A DNA stretch of 64,000 bases from Streptomyces sp. CG 926 (GTDB lineage: Bacteria; Actinomycetota; Actinomycetes; Streptomycetales; Streptomycetaceae). Below, one piece after another: positions 8,433 to 17,147 of the stretch. The notes under the pieces are model-generated. The model was not told where the DNA came from and did no database searches. It saw only the letters and a program-made list of their open reading frames with translations. The position numbers and the translations under genes are program-made. The DNA is taken from NCBI RefSeq assembly GCF_003148825.1, contig NZ_QGGZ01000015.1, forward strand, positions 62,001 through 126,000, written 5' to 3'. Positions within the stretch are counted from its first letter, which is position 1; the number at the start of each line of letters is the position of its first letter.

Positions 8433-8606
8433 TCAGTGCTTGAAGACGTCCTTGACCTTCTCCTTGGCCTCACGGGCGTCGCCCGTGGCCTGCTCGGCGC
8501 GGCCCTCGGCCGTCAGCCGCTCGTTGCCCGTCAGGCGGCCGGCGGCCTCCTTGAGCTTGCCCTTGGCCTGCTCGACCTTCGCCTCGGTCTTCTGCTCACC
8601 AGACAC
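8433..8606 (-). CDS. CsbD-family stress protein
   Basis: A 57-residue, highly charged protein of the CsbD family, which is strongly induced by general stress in many bacteria and whose role is not known. It starts with GTG preceded by GGGAG and reads MSGEQKTEAKVEQAKGK, then the family repeat of K/E/A-rich helices with GNERLTAEGRAEQATGD. The strong hairpin at 8382-8425 follows. It fits the stress gene set of this region. Confidence 0.9.
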   Translation of the reverse strand: MSGEQKTEAKVEQAKGKLKEAAGRLTGNERLTAEGRAEQATGDAREAKEKVKDVFKH

Positions 8607-8829
8607 AGCTGATCACTCCCTCTTGGGTGCCAACGCCTTACGAAACCCCGTATGGCCGCTGAAGACTCTCGTAAACAGGTCCGGCAACAGCACGTGGCTC
8701 GTACGGCCGTCTCGATGACGACTGTCACCGCAGCTCTCGATTGCCGGGGGCCTGCCAGGGAACGAGGGGGAGAGACACGAGCCGAGGAGGCTCCCGAGGC
8801 CTGATGTTCGAGGGTGAGAGGACAGATCT

Positions 8830-9171
8830 GTGAGCAGCGTGTGGATGTACAGGCAGGACAGCGGCTATACGTCCCGGCAGTCGTTGGTGGGTTTCACCGT
8901 GGAGGCCGCTGACGGCGTCGTCGGCCACGTGGACCGCCAGCAGGACCAGCCCGGCACGCAGCACTTGGTGGTCGACACGGGCGTGTGGGTGTTCGGCCGG
9001 AGTGTCCTGATTCCCGCCGGTGTCGTCACCGCTATCGACACCGACGCGCGGACGGTCAAGGTCGCACCGGGCCGGGAGCAGATCAAAGCCGCTCCCCGGT
9101 TCACCACGGACAGCGAGACCGCCGACCACCGCTATCTGTCCGCGGTCGGCAACTACTACCACTCCCTGTGA
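8830..9171 (+). CDS. PRC-barrel domain protein
   Basis: A 113-residue protein with one PRC-barrel-like fold at about residues 15-80: LVGFTVEAADGVVGHVD, then LVVDTGVWVFGRSVLIPAGVV. The tail carries REQIKAAPRF. The same architecture recurs in the leftward gene at 26988, with the shared signature DTGVW(I/V)FG and a C-terminal REQIKxAPxF/TKEQIKDAPEF. PRC-barrel proteins often bind other macromolecules; here the role is unknown but probably stress related. The GTG start has GAGAGGA upstream. Confidence 0.85.
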   Translation: MSSVWMYRQDSGYTSRQSLVGFTVEAADGVVGHVDRQQDQPGTQHLVVDTGVWVFGRSVLIPAGVVTAIDTDARTVKVAPGREQIKAAPRFTTDSETADHRYLSAVGNYYHSL

Positions 9172-9388
9172 CGCCGGGCGGATTCATCTGCCGCAGCAGC
9201 GCAACCCCGCGTACTCACGGCGCCCGTCAGGTCGGATACAGCGTGCGTATCCAAGGGCCTGCCCGTGGCCCGCGGCTATGAGGCGGGCCTGCCGGTTCTC
9301 CCGGCCGTTCGCCGGCGATGGACGGCAGATCCGTCCGTTCTGCTTCGACTACCCTGGTGGAGCTGTCACACGTGAGCGAAGGACGCAT

Positions 9389-10048
9389 ATGGCTCGCCCC
9401 TACCACCCCGGACCGAAACCGTTCGTCTTCGCTGTCGGCGACGGCAACGACCAACAGGTCTCCGTGGGTGACCCTCAGGAGGCCTACGTAGCGTTCTCGG
9501 CGTTCTTCCGCGATCGAGATTCCGACACCTACACCATCAATGACGAAGCGTCGGGGCAGAGTCTGGTACTCATGCCCGGGAAAGGTGTGATTTCCCGGAT
9601 CCAGGACGCGGACCAGCCTCGCTCGGAATACCTCCGGGTCGACAGGGGCAATCGCTACCTTCCGAGCGCAATGCTGTTCTTCGAGAACGGATATGCCGGT
9701 CTCGACCGCTTCGGCCAGTGGTTCGCCGACCTGGCCGATCTCGACGCCTCACCGGAGACTCGCGGTGCCGCCCGCGCCGCCACGTTCACGACGGAAGCCG
9801 CGGCGATCGAAGAAGTCGCTCGGATCTGGGCAGATTCGGGCTGCGTGGACCCGAGTGACCGGTACTACGTCTTCTTCGACTCGCATGGTGTCGACGATGA
9901 CCGAGCCGACCGGGCCGAATTGCTCAAGTTGATCGAGTTCCTAGGTATCGAACGGGTCGACGCTCCGGCCGAGGCCGCCGCCTCCGGCGGCGAAGTCTGG
10001 GTGCGCACCGACCCACGCCTCGACGCCGAATTCGTGCGGTGGTCGTGA
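9389..10048 (+). CDS. Hypothetical protein sharing a C-terminal-type domain with its neighbour
   Basis: A 219-residue protein I do not recognise by name, starting at the ATG preceded by GAAGGA. Residues about 10-125 (VFAVGDGNDQQVSVGDP ... FFENGYAGLDRFGQWFADLADLD) resemble the last 130 residues of the next gene in length, order of motifs and ending: compare its FVRGGYAALEQHGPWMSDVAEFE. The rest is acidic with no membrane segment. The pair may be partners or an old partial duplication. No catalytic motif is visible. Confidence 0.65.
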   Translation: MARPYHPGPKPFVFAVGDGNDQQVSVGDPQEAYVAFSAFFRDRDSDTYTINDEASGQSLVLMPGKGVISRIQDADQPRSEYLRVDRGNRYLPSAMLFFENGYAGLDRFGQWFADLADLDASPETRGAARAATFTTEAAAIEEVARIWADSGCVDPSDRYYVFFDSHGVDDDRADRAELLKLIEFLGIERVDAPAEAAASGGEVWVRTDPRLDAEFVRWS

Positions 10049-10128
10049 ACTCGTGAACAGGTCGTGCGAGGTGGAGCAGCCGCAACATCACGGTGCCGGC
10101 CGGTCCCGTTCCGAAGAAGGCTGAGTCC

Positions 10129-11391
10129 ATGAAAGACATAGTTTTCACGCGCATGAGCGGCTGGATACCCAACGTGATCCGCGAGGACGGCGAACTGAAG
10201 CTCATGCTCGGTGCCGGGGCCGACGCCAACCACGAGCCCCGCACCTTCACGTTCCCGATCGGCGAAGCCCATCTTGCGGTGATCCGGGAGGACCTCGCCA
10301 GGCACCTGCTGCTGTGGAGTGCGGTCCTTCCGCTGTGCGATGCCGCCGGAACCCGGGGCCGGCTCGACGAGGACGCGGCCGTCGCGCTCCTGGACCCGAT
10401 CCTCCTTGCCGAACCCGCCGACGTCGACGCGCTCTTCCGGCGCATCCGGTGGAACAGCAGCCGGCTCGTCGCCCACGGGGCCGACACCGGTCTGCTCGAG
10501 CGCGGTCAGGTATGCGCGGCGATGCGCGCGGCGACGGAGACGTCGAACGGGCAGCGAGCTCAGGAGTACTACGCGGACCGCCGTCGCGCCGAGCGAGGAA
10601 CCGTACTCGGTCCACTCGACGCCGCGATTCTGAAGTACACGGGCCAGTATCTGCACGGCGCGACGGTTCCGAGGCGGACGCCCGATGCCGTGGACCCCGC
10701 ACTGCTGCCCGAGGTCATGCGGGTGATCGCCACCGCGGAGCAGGCGTGCGCCGGGATGCGGATCGGCCGCGATCCGCGACGGGGAAGGCGCGCCACGGAC
10801 AAGCGCGACTGGAGCCGGATGGAGGCGACGGTCGAAGCGGCCGTGCGCCGTGCACACCCCGAACTCGTCGACGACGCGGTGCGTACCGTGGGCTTCCTGA
10901 TGTGCTCGGAGGCCGCGCACCGCTCCAGGAACACACCCCTGGAGGATGACGAGGAGGCTGCCGGCCACCACCCCGACTCCGGTGGGAGCACGAGCAGGAC
11001 GGCCCTGTCGTTCACCGATGACAAGGGCGCCGAGAAGAAGTGGCTACGGGACGGTCCCCGCACCGCCACTGCGGAGTTCTGGGAGTTCGTCGGCGAACGC
11101 TCCGCCGCGGACAACGAGGTGTTCACCATCGAGGACGAGGAGATGGGCGAAGGGATCCAGCTCCACTTCTATGCGGACTCCATCGCTCGGATCACGACCC
11201 TGCGCCAGGGAGAGGGCGGGGCGGATCCGGAGTACCGGGTCGAGTACGGACTGGTCGACGGGATCGGCGGGTACCGCAATCTGGTGAGCGCCTTCGTCCG
11301 CGGCGGCTACGCCGCACTCGAACAGCACGGTCCCTGGATGTCCGATGTCGCCGAGTTCGAGCGCGCGCGCCGGCGGCGCGACGCCCGGTAG
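10129..11391 (+). CDS. DUF6357-like hypothetical protein
   Basis: A 420-residue soluble protein that I believe belongs to a Streptomyces family catalogued as DUF6357; the number is from memory. Its conserved parts as I recall them are the opening MKDIVFTRMSGWIPNVIREDG, then LKYTGQYLHG and IGRDPRRGRR in the middle. The C-terminal domain runs from SFTDDKG to GPWMSDVAEFE. That C-terminal domain is also found in the preceding gene. The ATG follows GAAGAAGG. There is no signal peptide or transmembrane helix and no known catalytic motif. Confidence 0.65.
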   Translation: MKDIVFTRMSGWIPNVIREDGELKLMLGAGADANHEPRTFTFPIGEAHLAVIREDLARHLLLWSAVLPLCDAAGTRGRLDEDAAVALLDPILLAEPADVDALFRRIRWNSSRLVAHGADTGLLERGQVCAAMRAATETSNGQRAQEYYADRRRAERGTVLGPLDAAILKYTGQYLHGATVPRRTPDAVDPALLPEVMRVIATAEQACAGMRIGRDPRRGRRATDKRDWSRMEATVEAAVRRAHPELVDDAVRTVGFLMCSEAAHRSRNTPLEDDEEAAGHHPDSGGSTSRTALSFTDDKGAEKKWLRDGPRTATAEFWEFVGERSAADNEVFTIEDEEMGEGIQLHFYADSIARITTLRQGEGGADPEYRVEYGLVDGIGGYRNLVSAFVRGGYAALEQHGPWMSDVAEFERARRRRDAR

Positions 11392-11455
11392 TCCCAGCGG
11401 GAGCCCACGCACGGGGCGTTGCCCCGCCGCAGGCACGCGGACCCGACTCGGTATC

Positions 11456-11490
11456 GCATGGCATGGCAGGGCATGTCGTGGCATGGCACC
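11456..11490. repeat. CATGGCA-type short repeats
   Basis: GCATGGCATGGCAGGGCATG and a following GTGGCATGGCAC give four copies of a GCATGGCA-like word in the 306-base gap after the DUF6357-like gene. Nothing else stands out in that gap. Confidence 0.4.
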
Positions 11491-11697
11491 CTTGGCCCCG
11501 ACTGAGACCTGGCAGGTTGCCGCCGGTCGGAGATGAGCCGACGGGAGCTACTTGTCTCACCGTTGAAGTGCCACTTACGTTTGCGCCTTGAATATCTGGA
11601 TCAAGCGTCGGCGTGGCAGTGTGGGATACCTGCGGCACGTGGGTGATGGGGGATCATGTCTGCCCGTGCGAAGAGCTGCTGAGATGAAGAGGCTGCG

Positions 11698-12360
11698 ATG
11701 AGCACGGGAAGATGGCTCTTGGTCTGCCTGCGGCGCTACGTCATGACGGCCGCCCTCGGCTGGGTGGTCGCGGCCCTGGTGCTGCCCGTTCTGGGCGACG
11801 ATCCCTTCTGGTCGTCGTTCGGCACGGGGCTGGGAGTGGGGCTGGTCGTGGTGCCGCTCCTGACGCTCCTGACCATGTTCGTACTCGTTCTGCTGGCCGG
11901 TCGGCGGTTCGAGCCGCCGACCGGTGGTGCCTCGCGGATCCAGGGCGGCGGGTGGATCGTGCTGCCCTTGGTCCTGCTGCTGCCCGTGGCCCTGCTCGTG
12001 CCGCTCCAGTACCTGATCGTGCTCGGCGCTCAGCTTGTGTACGTGGTGTGGGTGCTGCCCTGCCAGGACGCTCGCGACACGGCGGACTTGCTGCGCTCGC
12101 TCGCCGACCCGGCCGTCCCCGCGGAGCAGCGGGCCCGGATGGCGCGGGCGGTCGCGGGACTGCGGGGCAGGCCGGTCGTCGAAGCCTTGGTGCAGACCGC
12201 GGCCGACGCGGAGCCGGAGGTCGCCGAAGCGGGTCTGGAGACCCTCTGCACCATCTGGCGGCGCGACGGGGTGGTCGGCGAGGACCTGCTGCTGAAGCTC
12301 GACCAGCAGGCCCAGGACCGCGTCCGGGCCCTCGGGGTTCGGGTGCGGAGCCCTTGGTGA
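11698..12360 (+). CDS. Membrane protein with cytoplasmic HEAT-like tail
   Basis: A 220-residue protein I cannot assign to a named family. Four hydrophobic segments are seen at about residues 15-32, 44-66, 87-103 and 104-122. They are followed by a soluble Arg/Ala/Leu-rich tail (DTADLLRSLADPAVPAEQRA onward) whose repeated helix pairs resemble HEAT-type repeats. Start ATG has GAAGAG upstream. It stands alone, so no function is inferred. Confidence 0.7.
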   Translation: MSTGRWLLVCLRRYVMTAALGWVVAALVLPVLGDDPFWSSFGTGLGVGLVVVPLLTLLTMFVLVLLAGRRFEPPTGGASRIQGGGWIVLPLVLLLPVALLVPLQYLIVLGAQLVYVVWVLPCQDARDTADLLRSLADPAVPAEQRARMARAVAGLRGRPVVEALVQTAADAEPEVAEAGLETLCTIWRRDGVVGEDLLLKLDQQAQDRVRALGVRVRSPW

Positions 12361-12510
12361 GAACGGCGGCGATCGGCCACGGCTGACACGCCCGGCGCAT
12401 GGCGGCCGTCGATGCCGCCCTCCGAGCAGCGGAACAGTCCCTGCCCTGCACCGAGCGGGTGCATTCTTCACCCCGCGCTCGACGCGCACACTCGCCACCT
12501 CAACTCACCG

Positions 12511-12987
12511 TCAGGGTTCGTCGTCGTAGGCGATGGCGGGGTCGACGGCGTGGGGCCGGCGGTGGGAAGGCCCTGTCCCATCGCTGCCTTTGGCGGAGTG
12601 ACGCCCGTCATGGGGATCGGAGGGGTGTGCGGGTGGGGTGTGGATGGTGAAGACGACGGTGGTGCCGGTGACGTCGAGCAGGCGGGTGAGCTGGGGGCGG
12701 GGTGTGTGCAGGACGAGGGTCTTGCCGGTGGTGGTTGCGGTGTGGTGGAGGTTGAGGAGGAGGTGGAGGCCGGCGCTGTCGCAGAAGGTCAGGGCCGACA
12801 GGTCGAGGTCGAGGCCGGTCGTGCTGGCATCGAGGGCCTCGTCGAGAGTGGCCTGCACATCGTGATGGTTGTCCGCGTCGAGCTCGCCGGTGACCTGGGC
12901 CCGGGTTCGTCGTGGCCCGGGGTGGACGGCGACGACGACTGTGGGCAGGGCTTCGCGGGGATCGCGCTCGCGGTCGGACTGGGTCAT
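12511..12987 (-). CDS. STAS-domain anti-sigma-factor antagonist
   Basis: A 158-residue protein with a STAS domain (about residues 17-115) of the SpoIIAA/RsbV/BldG type. These proteins bind anti-sigma kinases and release a stress sigma factor. The signature around the phosphorylatable serine is intact: LDLSALTFCDSAGLHLLL, with Ser near residue 90. A long polar tail rich in His, Pro and Asp follows. A GAAGGGAG site precedes the ATG. No anti-sigma partner is adjacent. It fits the stress-related neighbourhood. Confidence 0.85.
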   Translation of the reverse strand: MTQSDRERDPREALPTVVVAVHPGPRRTRAQVTGELDADNHHDVQATLDEALDASTTGLDLDLSALTFCDSAGLHLLLNLHHTATTTGKTLVLHTPRPQLTRLLDVTGTTVVFTIHTPPAHPSDPHDGRHSAKGSDGTGPSHRRPHAVDPAIAYDDEP

Positions 12988-13058
12988 GGCTTCGCTCCCT
13001 TCAGCGATCGGGTCGACTCGTGAGGGCCGACCGCAGGGCGCCGGCGAGTGTCGTGGGG

Positions 13059-13421
13059 TCAGGGGCGCGGGAAGGTGTCCGGGGCGGTCTCCGGGCCGGG
13101 TTGCCCGGTGGCCGGCGGCGGCGAGGGCTCCAGATCGGCGAGGAGCCTGATCAGGTGGCCGATCTCGTGCGGTCCTTCGGCGGGGTGGCGAAAGAGGGTG
13201 CCGTCGGTGACCTGGTAGTGGTTGCGGCGACCATGGCGGGCGCGGGTGAGATAGCCGGCGCTCTCCAGATCGGTGATCACGGCGCGGACAGCGCGTTCGG
13301 TGATCTGGCAGGCCGCCGCCATCTCGCGCATCCGCACCTCCGGATCTCGCAGGAGCATCGCGAGGATCCGGGCGTGGTTGGTGACGAAAGTCCAGCTGGT
13401 CCGTGACTCGACCGATTCCAT
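13059..13421 (-). CDS. Winged-helix transcriptional regulator
   Basis: A 120-residue DNA-binding protein of the ArsR/MarR-like helix-turn-helix group. Residues 5-75 form the winged helix: TNHARILAMLLRDPEVRMRE, MAAACQITERAVRAVITDLE as the HTH, and YLTRARHGRRNHYQV as the wing. The C-terminal 40 residues are Pro-rich. A perfect TATAAT lies 7 bases before the ATG, so the mRNA is probably leaderless. It is read towards the STAS gene, 71 bases away, and may be co-transcribed with it. Confidence 0.8.
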   Translation of the reverse strand: MESVESRTSWTFVTNHARILAMLLRDPEVRMREMAAACQITERAVRAVITDLESAGYLTRARHGRRNHYQVTDGTLFRHPAEGPHEIGHLIRLLADLEPSPPPATGQPGPETAPDTFPRP

Positions 13422-13428
13422 GCCCTGA

Positions 13429-13434
13429 ATTATA
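13429..13434 (-). promoter_or_regulatory. -10 element of a leaderless promoter
   Basis: On the minus strand the sequence reads TATAAT, 7 bases and then the ATG at 13421. Transcription would start at the A of the start codon. The -35 region (about GGCGAA, 17 bases upstream) is weak, which suggests an activator or an alternative factor. Confidence 0.5.
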
Positions 13435-13655
13435 GGACGCGAGATTCCGGTTTCGCCAGACCTAAGTTGCAGGAATCAAGTGCTGCGCTCAGTCGCACGG
13501 GGGCGAGTCCTGGGTGTGGTGAACCTGGCGTGGACGAAGGTCCCACGGCGCCTGGCAAGCCGTGTGGCCGGGCCGAATCGGATCCCGTTCGCCATCCGCA
13601 TCAAGCACGGACTGTCGCTGGTCAGGCCGACCGCGGGCCCCCTACGGTGCGGAGC

Positions 13656-14005
13656 GTGGACGAAGATCAGACAGCGAGTTCCTGAGCGCAGTGCGCGCTG
13701 TCCTCACCGAAGCCGGGTTCGTCGGACCGGCTGCGGGGCACGAGGGTGTGCACATGGTGCGGCACGCGCGCGGCGTGATGGTCGGCCGGATGCCCCAACA
13801 GCTTCCCCGCGTCCGCGTCCGCGTCCGCGCCCGGCGACGCGGGCCCCGCCGCGGCCGGCCCGGCAACGGATAGGACATGCCAGGGCTCCGCCACGCTTTC
13901 GGCCTCGCCCTCGCCGCAGCCTTCCGCTACGCCGGATTCGCCGTCGAAACCCGAGGCGGCCAGTAGCTCCTCGTCCTGGACCCCCGCCACCGACCCGACC
14001 TCTGA
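13656..14005 (+). pseudogene. Decayed small-protein gene
   Basis: A frame with normal Streptomyces codon bias encodes DSEFLSAVRAVLTEAGFVG and HEGVHMVRHARGVMVG. It is followed by an in-frame TAG at 13871, then GLRHAFGLALAAAFRYAGFAVETRGGQ, another TAG, and a tail ending at 14005. The likely start GTG at 13656 is in a different frame from the body. Two stops and one frame change indicate a pseudogene of a roughly 110-residue hypothetical protein. Confidence 0.5.
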
Positions 14006-14590
14006 GCCCGCCCACCGGCTGGGCCACCGCTCCGGCCGTCGCGGGCGCGGTCACACCTGCCGGGATGCCTCCCGCACGGCGAAAAGGGCAGGGGACCGTC
14101 AGGATCGGGCGGGCGGAGAAGATCACGGCTCGGCGGTCTTCATGCCGGCGCGAGGCAGAGCCGTCATCGTCTCCGACGCCCGCCACCACGACATCCCCGT
14201 CCTGGCCGTCGACATCGATCACTCCGCCGGCGACCACCGCATCGAGGAGACCGGCAGCCGGGGGTGTGGGCTGCGCTGACCTGGTCCTCGCTGATGCCCC
14301 GCACCGAGGACGGTGACGCGGGGATCGAAGTCGGCCGCCCCGGGACAACCCGGCGGCTGATCTGGTCTCGCCGTACGGTTGGAGACAGGCGGCAGCCGAG
14401 CGGCCTCGCCGCCTGACAGCCCGCAGCGGCGCTCCCACCCTCCCCTTTCGGCGCCCTGCGGGCCCGAGCGTCACCTCCTCCACGTGGCCGCCACGCCGCC
14501 ACGGCGGGTCCGACCCATGGGTGCCACATGTTTCGGGGCGCATTGCATGCTTCGGGCGCACCCCTGCGGTGTCTCGCCCGCGCCGTGGCG
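14006..14590. other. Degenerate stretch
   Basis: Another coding-like fragment is visible on the plus strand at about 14139-14279 (FMPARGRAVIVSDARHH and LAVDIDHSAGDHRIEETG), without start or partner. The rest has no gene, hairpin or operator that I can support. Together with 13656-14005 it looks like a site of gene decay. Confidence 0.4.
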
Positions 14591-14956
14591 CTACCAGGTG
14601 TGGTCGGGGTGCCCGTTGGTGCGGCGCAGCTCCTTCAGGCGTGCCTCGTGAAGGTGGTCGCGGCCGCCGGCCGGCTGGGCGACGATGTCCTGCTCGATAC
14701 CGGCGAAGGGCCGGTAGTAGGAGTTGTTGTACGCCTCGACGTTCTGGAAGGCCCAGTGTTCCGGGATGCCGTTCCTACCGAAGACCTCCCACTCGACCTG
14801 GCGGGCCTGCGTCTGGTGGTCCGCCTCTCGCAGCAGCCTGACGGCATCGTCGAGCTGGAAGTCGGCGGTCCCCGTCAGCTGATGGAATCCGTAGAGGTGC
14901 CCTCGCGCCCGCTCGGTCGTCTCCGGTGCTTTGGTCAATGCGCCCAGCGCGGCCAC
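14591..14956 (-). CDS. Conserved hypothetical protein
   Basis: A 121-residue soluble protein, probably from the GTG at 14956 (MAALGALTKAPETTERARGH). Visible landmarks are LYGFHQLTGTADFQLDDAV, RQVEWEVFGRN, an aromatic segment EAYNNSYYRPFAGIEQ and a C-terminal EARLKELRRTNGHPDH. I recall similar Streptomyces hypothetical proteins with this ending but know of no function. It lies in the same direction as the upstream HxlR regulator, 56 bases away, with a weak GAGAAG ribosome site. Confidence 0.6.
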   Translation of the reverse strand: MAALGALTKAPETTERARGHLYGFHQLTGTADFQLDDAVRLLREADHQTQARQVEWEVFGRNGIPEHWAFQNVEAYNNSYYRPFAGIEQDIVAQPAGGRDHLHEARLKELRRTNGHPDHTW

Positions 14957-15012
14957 GGTCTTCTCGCTGACCCCAGGGGGTTGAGATCGCAGGCTCGCGG
15001 GCGGCCGGTCGA

Positions 15013-15642
15013 TCAGCGGGGCAGGATGCGCAGCACTGCCTCGTGATCGCCGCTGAGCCGCAGGCCCTGCTGTACCGCGGCGCTCAGATCGAGGTCGCCG
15101 AGCAGGGTGGCGGCCAGCAGGTGCGGCGGTCCGGTCAGTGACGCGGTGGGGTGGTCGACCCGGCCGGCATGTGTGTGCACCGAGCCGTCCTTGACTTCGA
15201 TGACCAGGTCCTCGTTGCCGTCGGCGTGCAGTTGCAGGGCGATTGCCGGCTGGTCGGGGCGGTGGTCGGTCAGTGCCCGGGCGGGCATGTCCAGCCAGTG
15301 GGTGCGGAAGGTGTCGTTGCCGCCCGGCTCGCGCAACAGCGGCACGCCCCACCGGCTCAGCTCCCGCAGCACCGGCTCCAGCTCGCGGCCACGCTCGGTG
15401 AGGGAGAACAGGGTGGTGGCCACCGGCGGCGGGGCGGCCTCGCGGAGGATCAGGCCGGCTTCCTCGAGCTCGCGGAGCCGGTCGACCAGCAGGTTGCTGG
15501 CGATCCCGGGCAGCCCGTTGCGCAGGTCGGTGTGCCGGCAAGGACCCAGGGCGAGCAGTTCACGGACGATCAGCAAGGTCCATCGGTCGCCGATGGTGTC
15601 CAGTGATTTCGCGATGCCGCAGTACTGCCCGTAGGTGCGCAT
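15013..15642 (-). CDS. HxlR-family transcriptional regulator with SCP2-like C-terminal domain
   Basis: A 209-residue regulator. Residues 1-100 form the HxlR winged helix (YCGIAKSLDTIGDRWTLLIV, then HTDLRNGLPGIASNLLVDRL and a LFSLTERGRELEPV wing). Residues 115-205 look like a sterol-carrier-type ligand-binding domain, a common fusion in actinomycetes. It is divergent from the metallo-hydrolase cassette across 81 bases that contain a perfect inverted repeat. It very likely controls that cassette. Confidence 0.85.
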   Translation of the reverse strand: MRTYGQYCGIAKSLDTIGDRWTLLIVRELLALGPCRHTDLRNGLPGIASNLLVDRLRELEEAGLILREAAPPPVATTLFSLTERGRELEPVLRELSRWGVPLLREPGGNDTFRTHWLDMPARALTDHRPDQPAIALQLHADGNEDLVIEVKDGSVHTHAGRVDHPTASLTGPPHLLAATLLGDLDLSAAVQQGLRLSGDHEAVLRILPR

Positions 15643-15681
15643 GCCACCACTCTACATCGCAGTGTTGAGATTCAAAACTCT

Positions 15682-15702
15682 CTTGTTGACTTTCTCAACA
15701 AG
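15682..15702. promoter_or_regulatory. Operator between hxlR-type gene and metallo-hydrolase
   Basis: CTTGTTGA-CTTTC-TCAACAAG is a perfect 8-bp inverted repeat with a 5-base spacer. It covers the -35 element TTGACT (15686-15691) of a rightward promoter whose -10, TAGCGT, is at 15710-15715 with an 18-base spacer. The ATG at 15724 follows so closely that the transcript is probably leaderless. Confidence 0.65.
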
Positions 15703-15723
15703 GTCGGTCTAGCGTCGCTGCCC

Positions 15724-16476
15724 ATGACTCCCACCCTTTCCGTGCGTCGGTTGGCCTGGGCCGGCGTCGAGATCCGTCTCGGCGACACCCGCATGCTGAT
15801 CGACCCGCTCGAGAACGTCGCTCCGCTGGCGCCGGTGATGGGGCCGCCGCACCGGCCGGTCGACCCGGTCGACACCCCGCCCGGCACCCACGCCCTCATC
15901 ACCCACCTGCACCCCGACCACTTCGACCACGACCTGATCGCCCGGATCGCGGCCACCGGCACGATCGGCTGCCACACCCCGAGCGCGGCAGCGCTGCACG
16001 AGGCGGGCATCGCCCCCGTCGCCCAGGACCTGGGCCGGTCACGCCGCATCGGAGAGCTGACCGTCACCCCGGTGACCTCGCTCGACTGGCGCGGCAACGA
16101 CTGTGACCAGGTCGCCTGGGTCGTCGAAGGCGCCGGCCGGCGGGTCATCCACTGCGGCGACACCCAGTGGCACGGCAGCTGGTGGCAGATCGCCCGCGAC
16201 CACGGCCCGTTCGACGTCGCGTTCGTCCCGGTCAACGGCGTCATCGCCCACTTCGAGGGCTACGCGGCCAACGTCCCGGCGACCATGACCCCCGAGCAGG
16301 GCGTCGAGGCCGCCGTCGCACTCGGCGCCGGCACCGTCTGCGCCATGCACTACGGCCTGTTCCACAACCCGCCGTTCTACACCGAACAACCCGACATCGA
16401 GCAGCGCTTCCAGCACGCCGCCGACGAGCGCGGCATCACCGCGGCCATCGTCGCCGACGGCCAGCCCGTCCTGTGA
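15724..16476 (+). CDS. MBL-fold metallo-hydrolase
   Basis: A 250-residue metallo-beta-lactamase-fold hydrolase related to UlaG-type enzymes. The zinc motif HLHPDHFDHD is near residue 60, with further ligands in HCGDTQWHG and CAMHYGLFHN. No signal peptide is seen, so it is cytoplasmic. It is the first gene of a three-gene unit with an NAD(P)-binding protein and a Bcr/CflA exporter, and probably acts on a small molecule that the unit removes. Regulation by the divergent HxlR protein is likely. Confidence 0.85.
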   Translation: MTPTLSVRRLAWAGVEIRLGDTRMLIDPLENVAPLAPVMGPPHRPVDPVDTPPGTHALITHLHPDHFDHDLIARIAATGTIGCHTPSAAALHEAGIAPVAQDLGRSRRIGELTVTPVTSLDWRGNDCDQVAWVVEGAGRRVIHCGDTQWHGSWWQIARDHGPFDVAFVPVNGVIAHFEGYAANVPATMTPEQGVEAAVALGAGTVCAMHYGLFHNPPFYTEQPDIEQRFQHAADERGITAAIVADGQPVL

Positions 16477-16499
16477 CCAGCAGAAACAAGGAGCAACAC

Positions 16500-17144
16500 A
16501 TGAAGATCGTCCTGTTCGGAGCCAGCGGCAACATCGGCCGGCCCACCACCGAGGAACTACTGCGCCGCGGCCACACCGTCACCGCGGTCACCCGAGCCGG
16601 CCACATCGACGGACTGGGGCACAAGGCCCTGACCGTGACCACCGGTGACGTCACCGACGCCGCCGCGGTCGCTGGCCTCGCCGCCTCCCACGACGCCGTA
16701 CTGTCGGCCGTCGGCCCCCGGATCGGCCAGGAGAACGACCGCGCCACGATCGTCGGTGCCGCCCGTGCGCTGATCGACGGACTCCGCCGAGCCGGCGTGA
16801 CCCGCCTGGTCACCATCGGCGGTGCCGGTAGCCTTCGCACGCCGACCGGCGCCCGGGTCATGGACGACCCGGGCTTCCCCGCGATGTGGAAGGCCAACGC
16901 CGAGGCCCAGTCCGAAGCGCTCGACCTCTACCGCGGCGTGCACGACCTCGACTGGACGTACGTGTCGCCCGCCGCAGTCATCGGAGCGGGCGAGCGGACC
17001 GGGTCTTACCGCAGCGCCGGGGACACCCTGCTCACCGACGACGACGGCAACAGCCGCATCTCGTACGCCGATTACGCGATCGCCTTGGCCGACACGATCG
17101 AGAGCGGCACCGCGATCCGCCGCCGCATCACCGTGGCGTACTGA
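16500..17144 (+). CDS. NAD(P)-binding (NmrA/atypical SDR) family protein
   Basis: A 214-residue oxidoreductase-like protein with an N-terminal Rossmann motif, KIVLFGASGNIGRPT (G-x-x-G-x-x-G). It has an LVTIGGAGSL strand and a WTYVSPAAVIGAGERTG segment typical of NAD(H)-binding YwnB/NmrA-like proteins. An AAGGAG site lies 6 bases before the ATG, and the gene starts 23 bases after the metallo-hydrolase, so they share an operon. The substrate is unknown. Confidence 0.85.
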   Translation: MKIVLFGASGNIGRPTTEELLRRGHTVTAVTRAGHIDGLGHKALTVTTGDVTDAAAVAGLAASHDAVLSAVGPRIGQENDRATIVGAARALIDGLRRAGVTRLVTIGGAGSLRTPTGARVMDDPGFPAMWKANAEAQSEALDLYRGVHDLDWTYVSPAAVIGAGERTGSYRSAGDTLLTDDDGNSRISYADYAIALADTIESGTAIRRRITVAY

Positions 17145-17147
17145 GCC

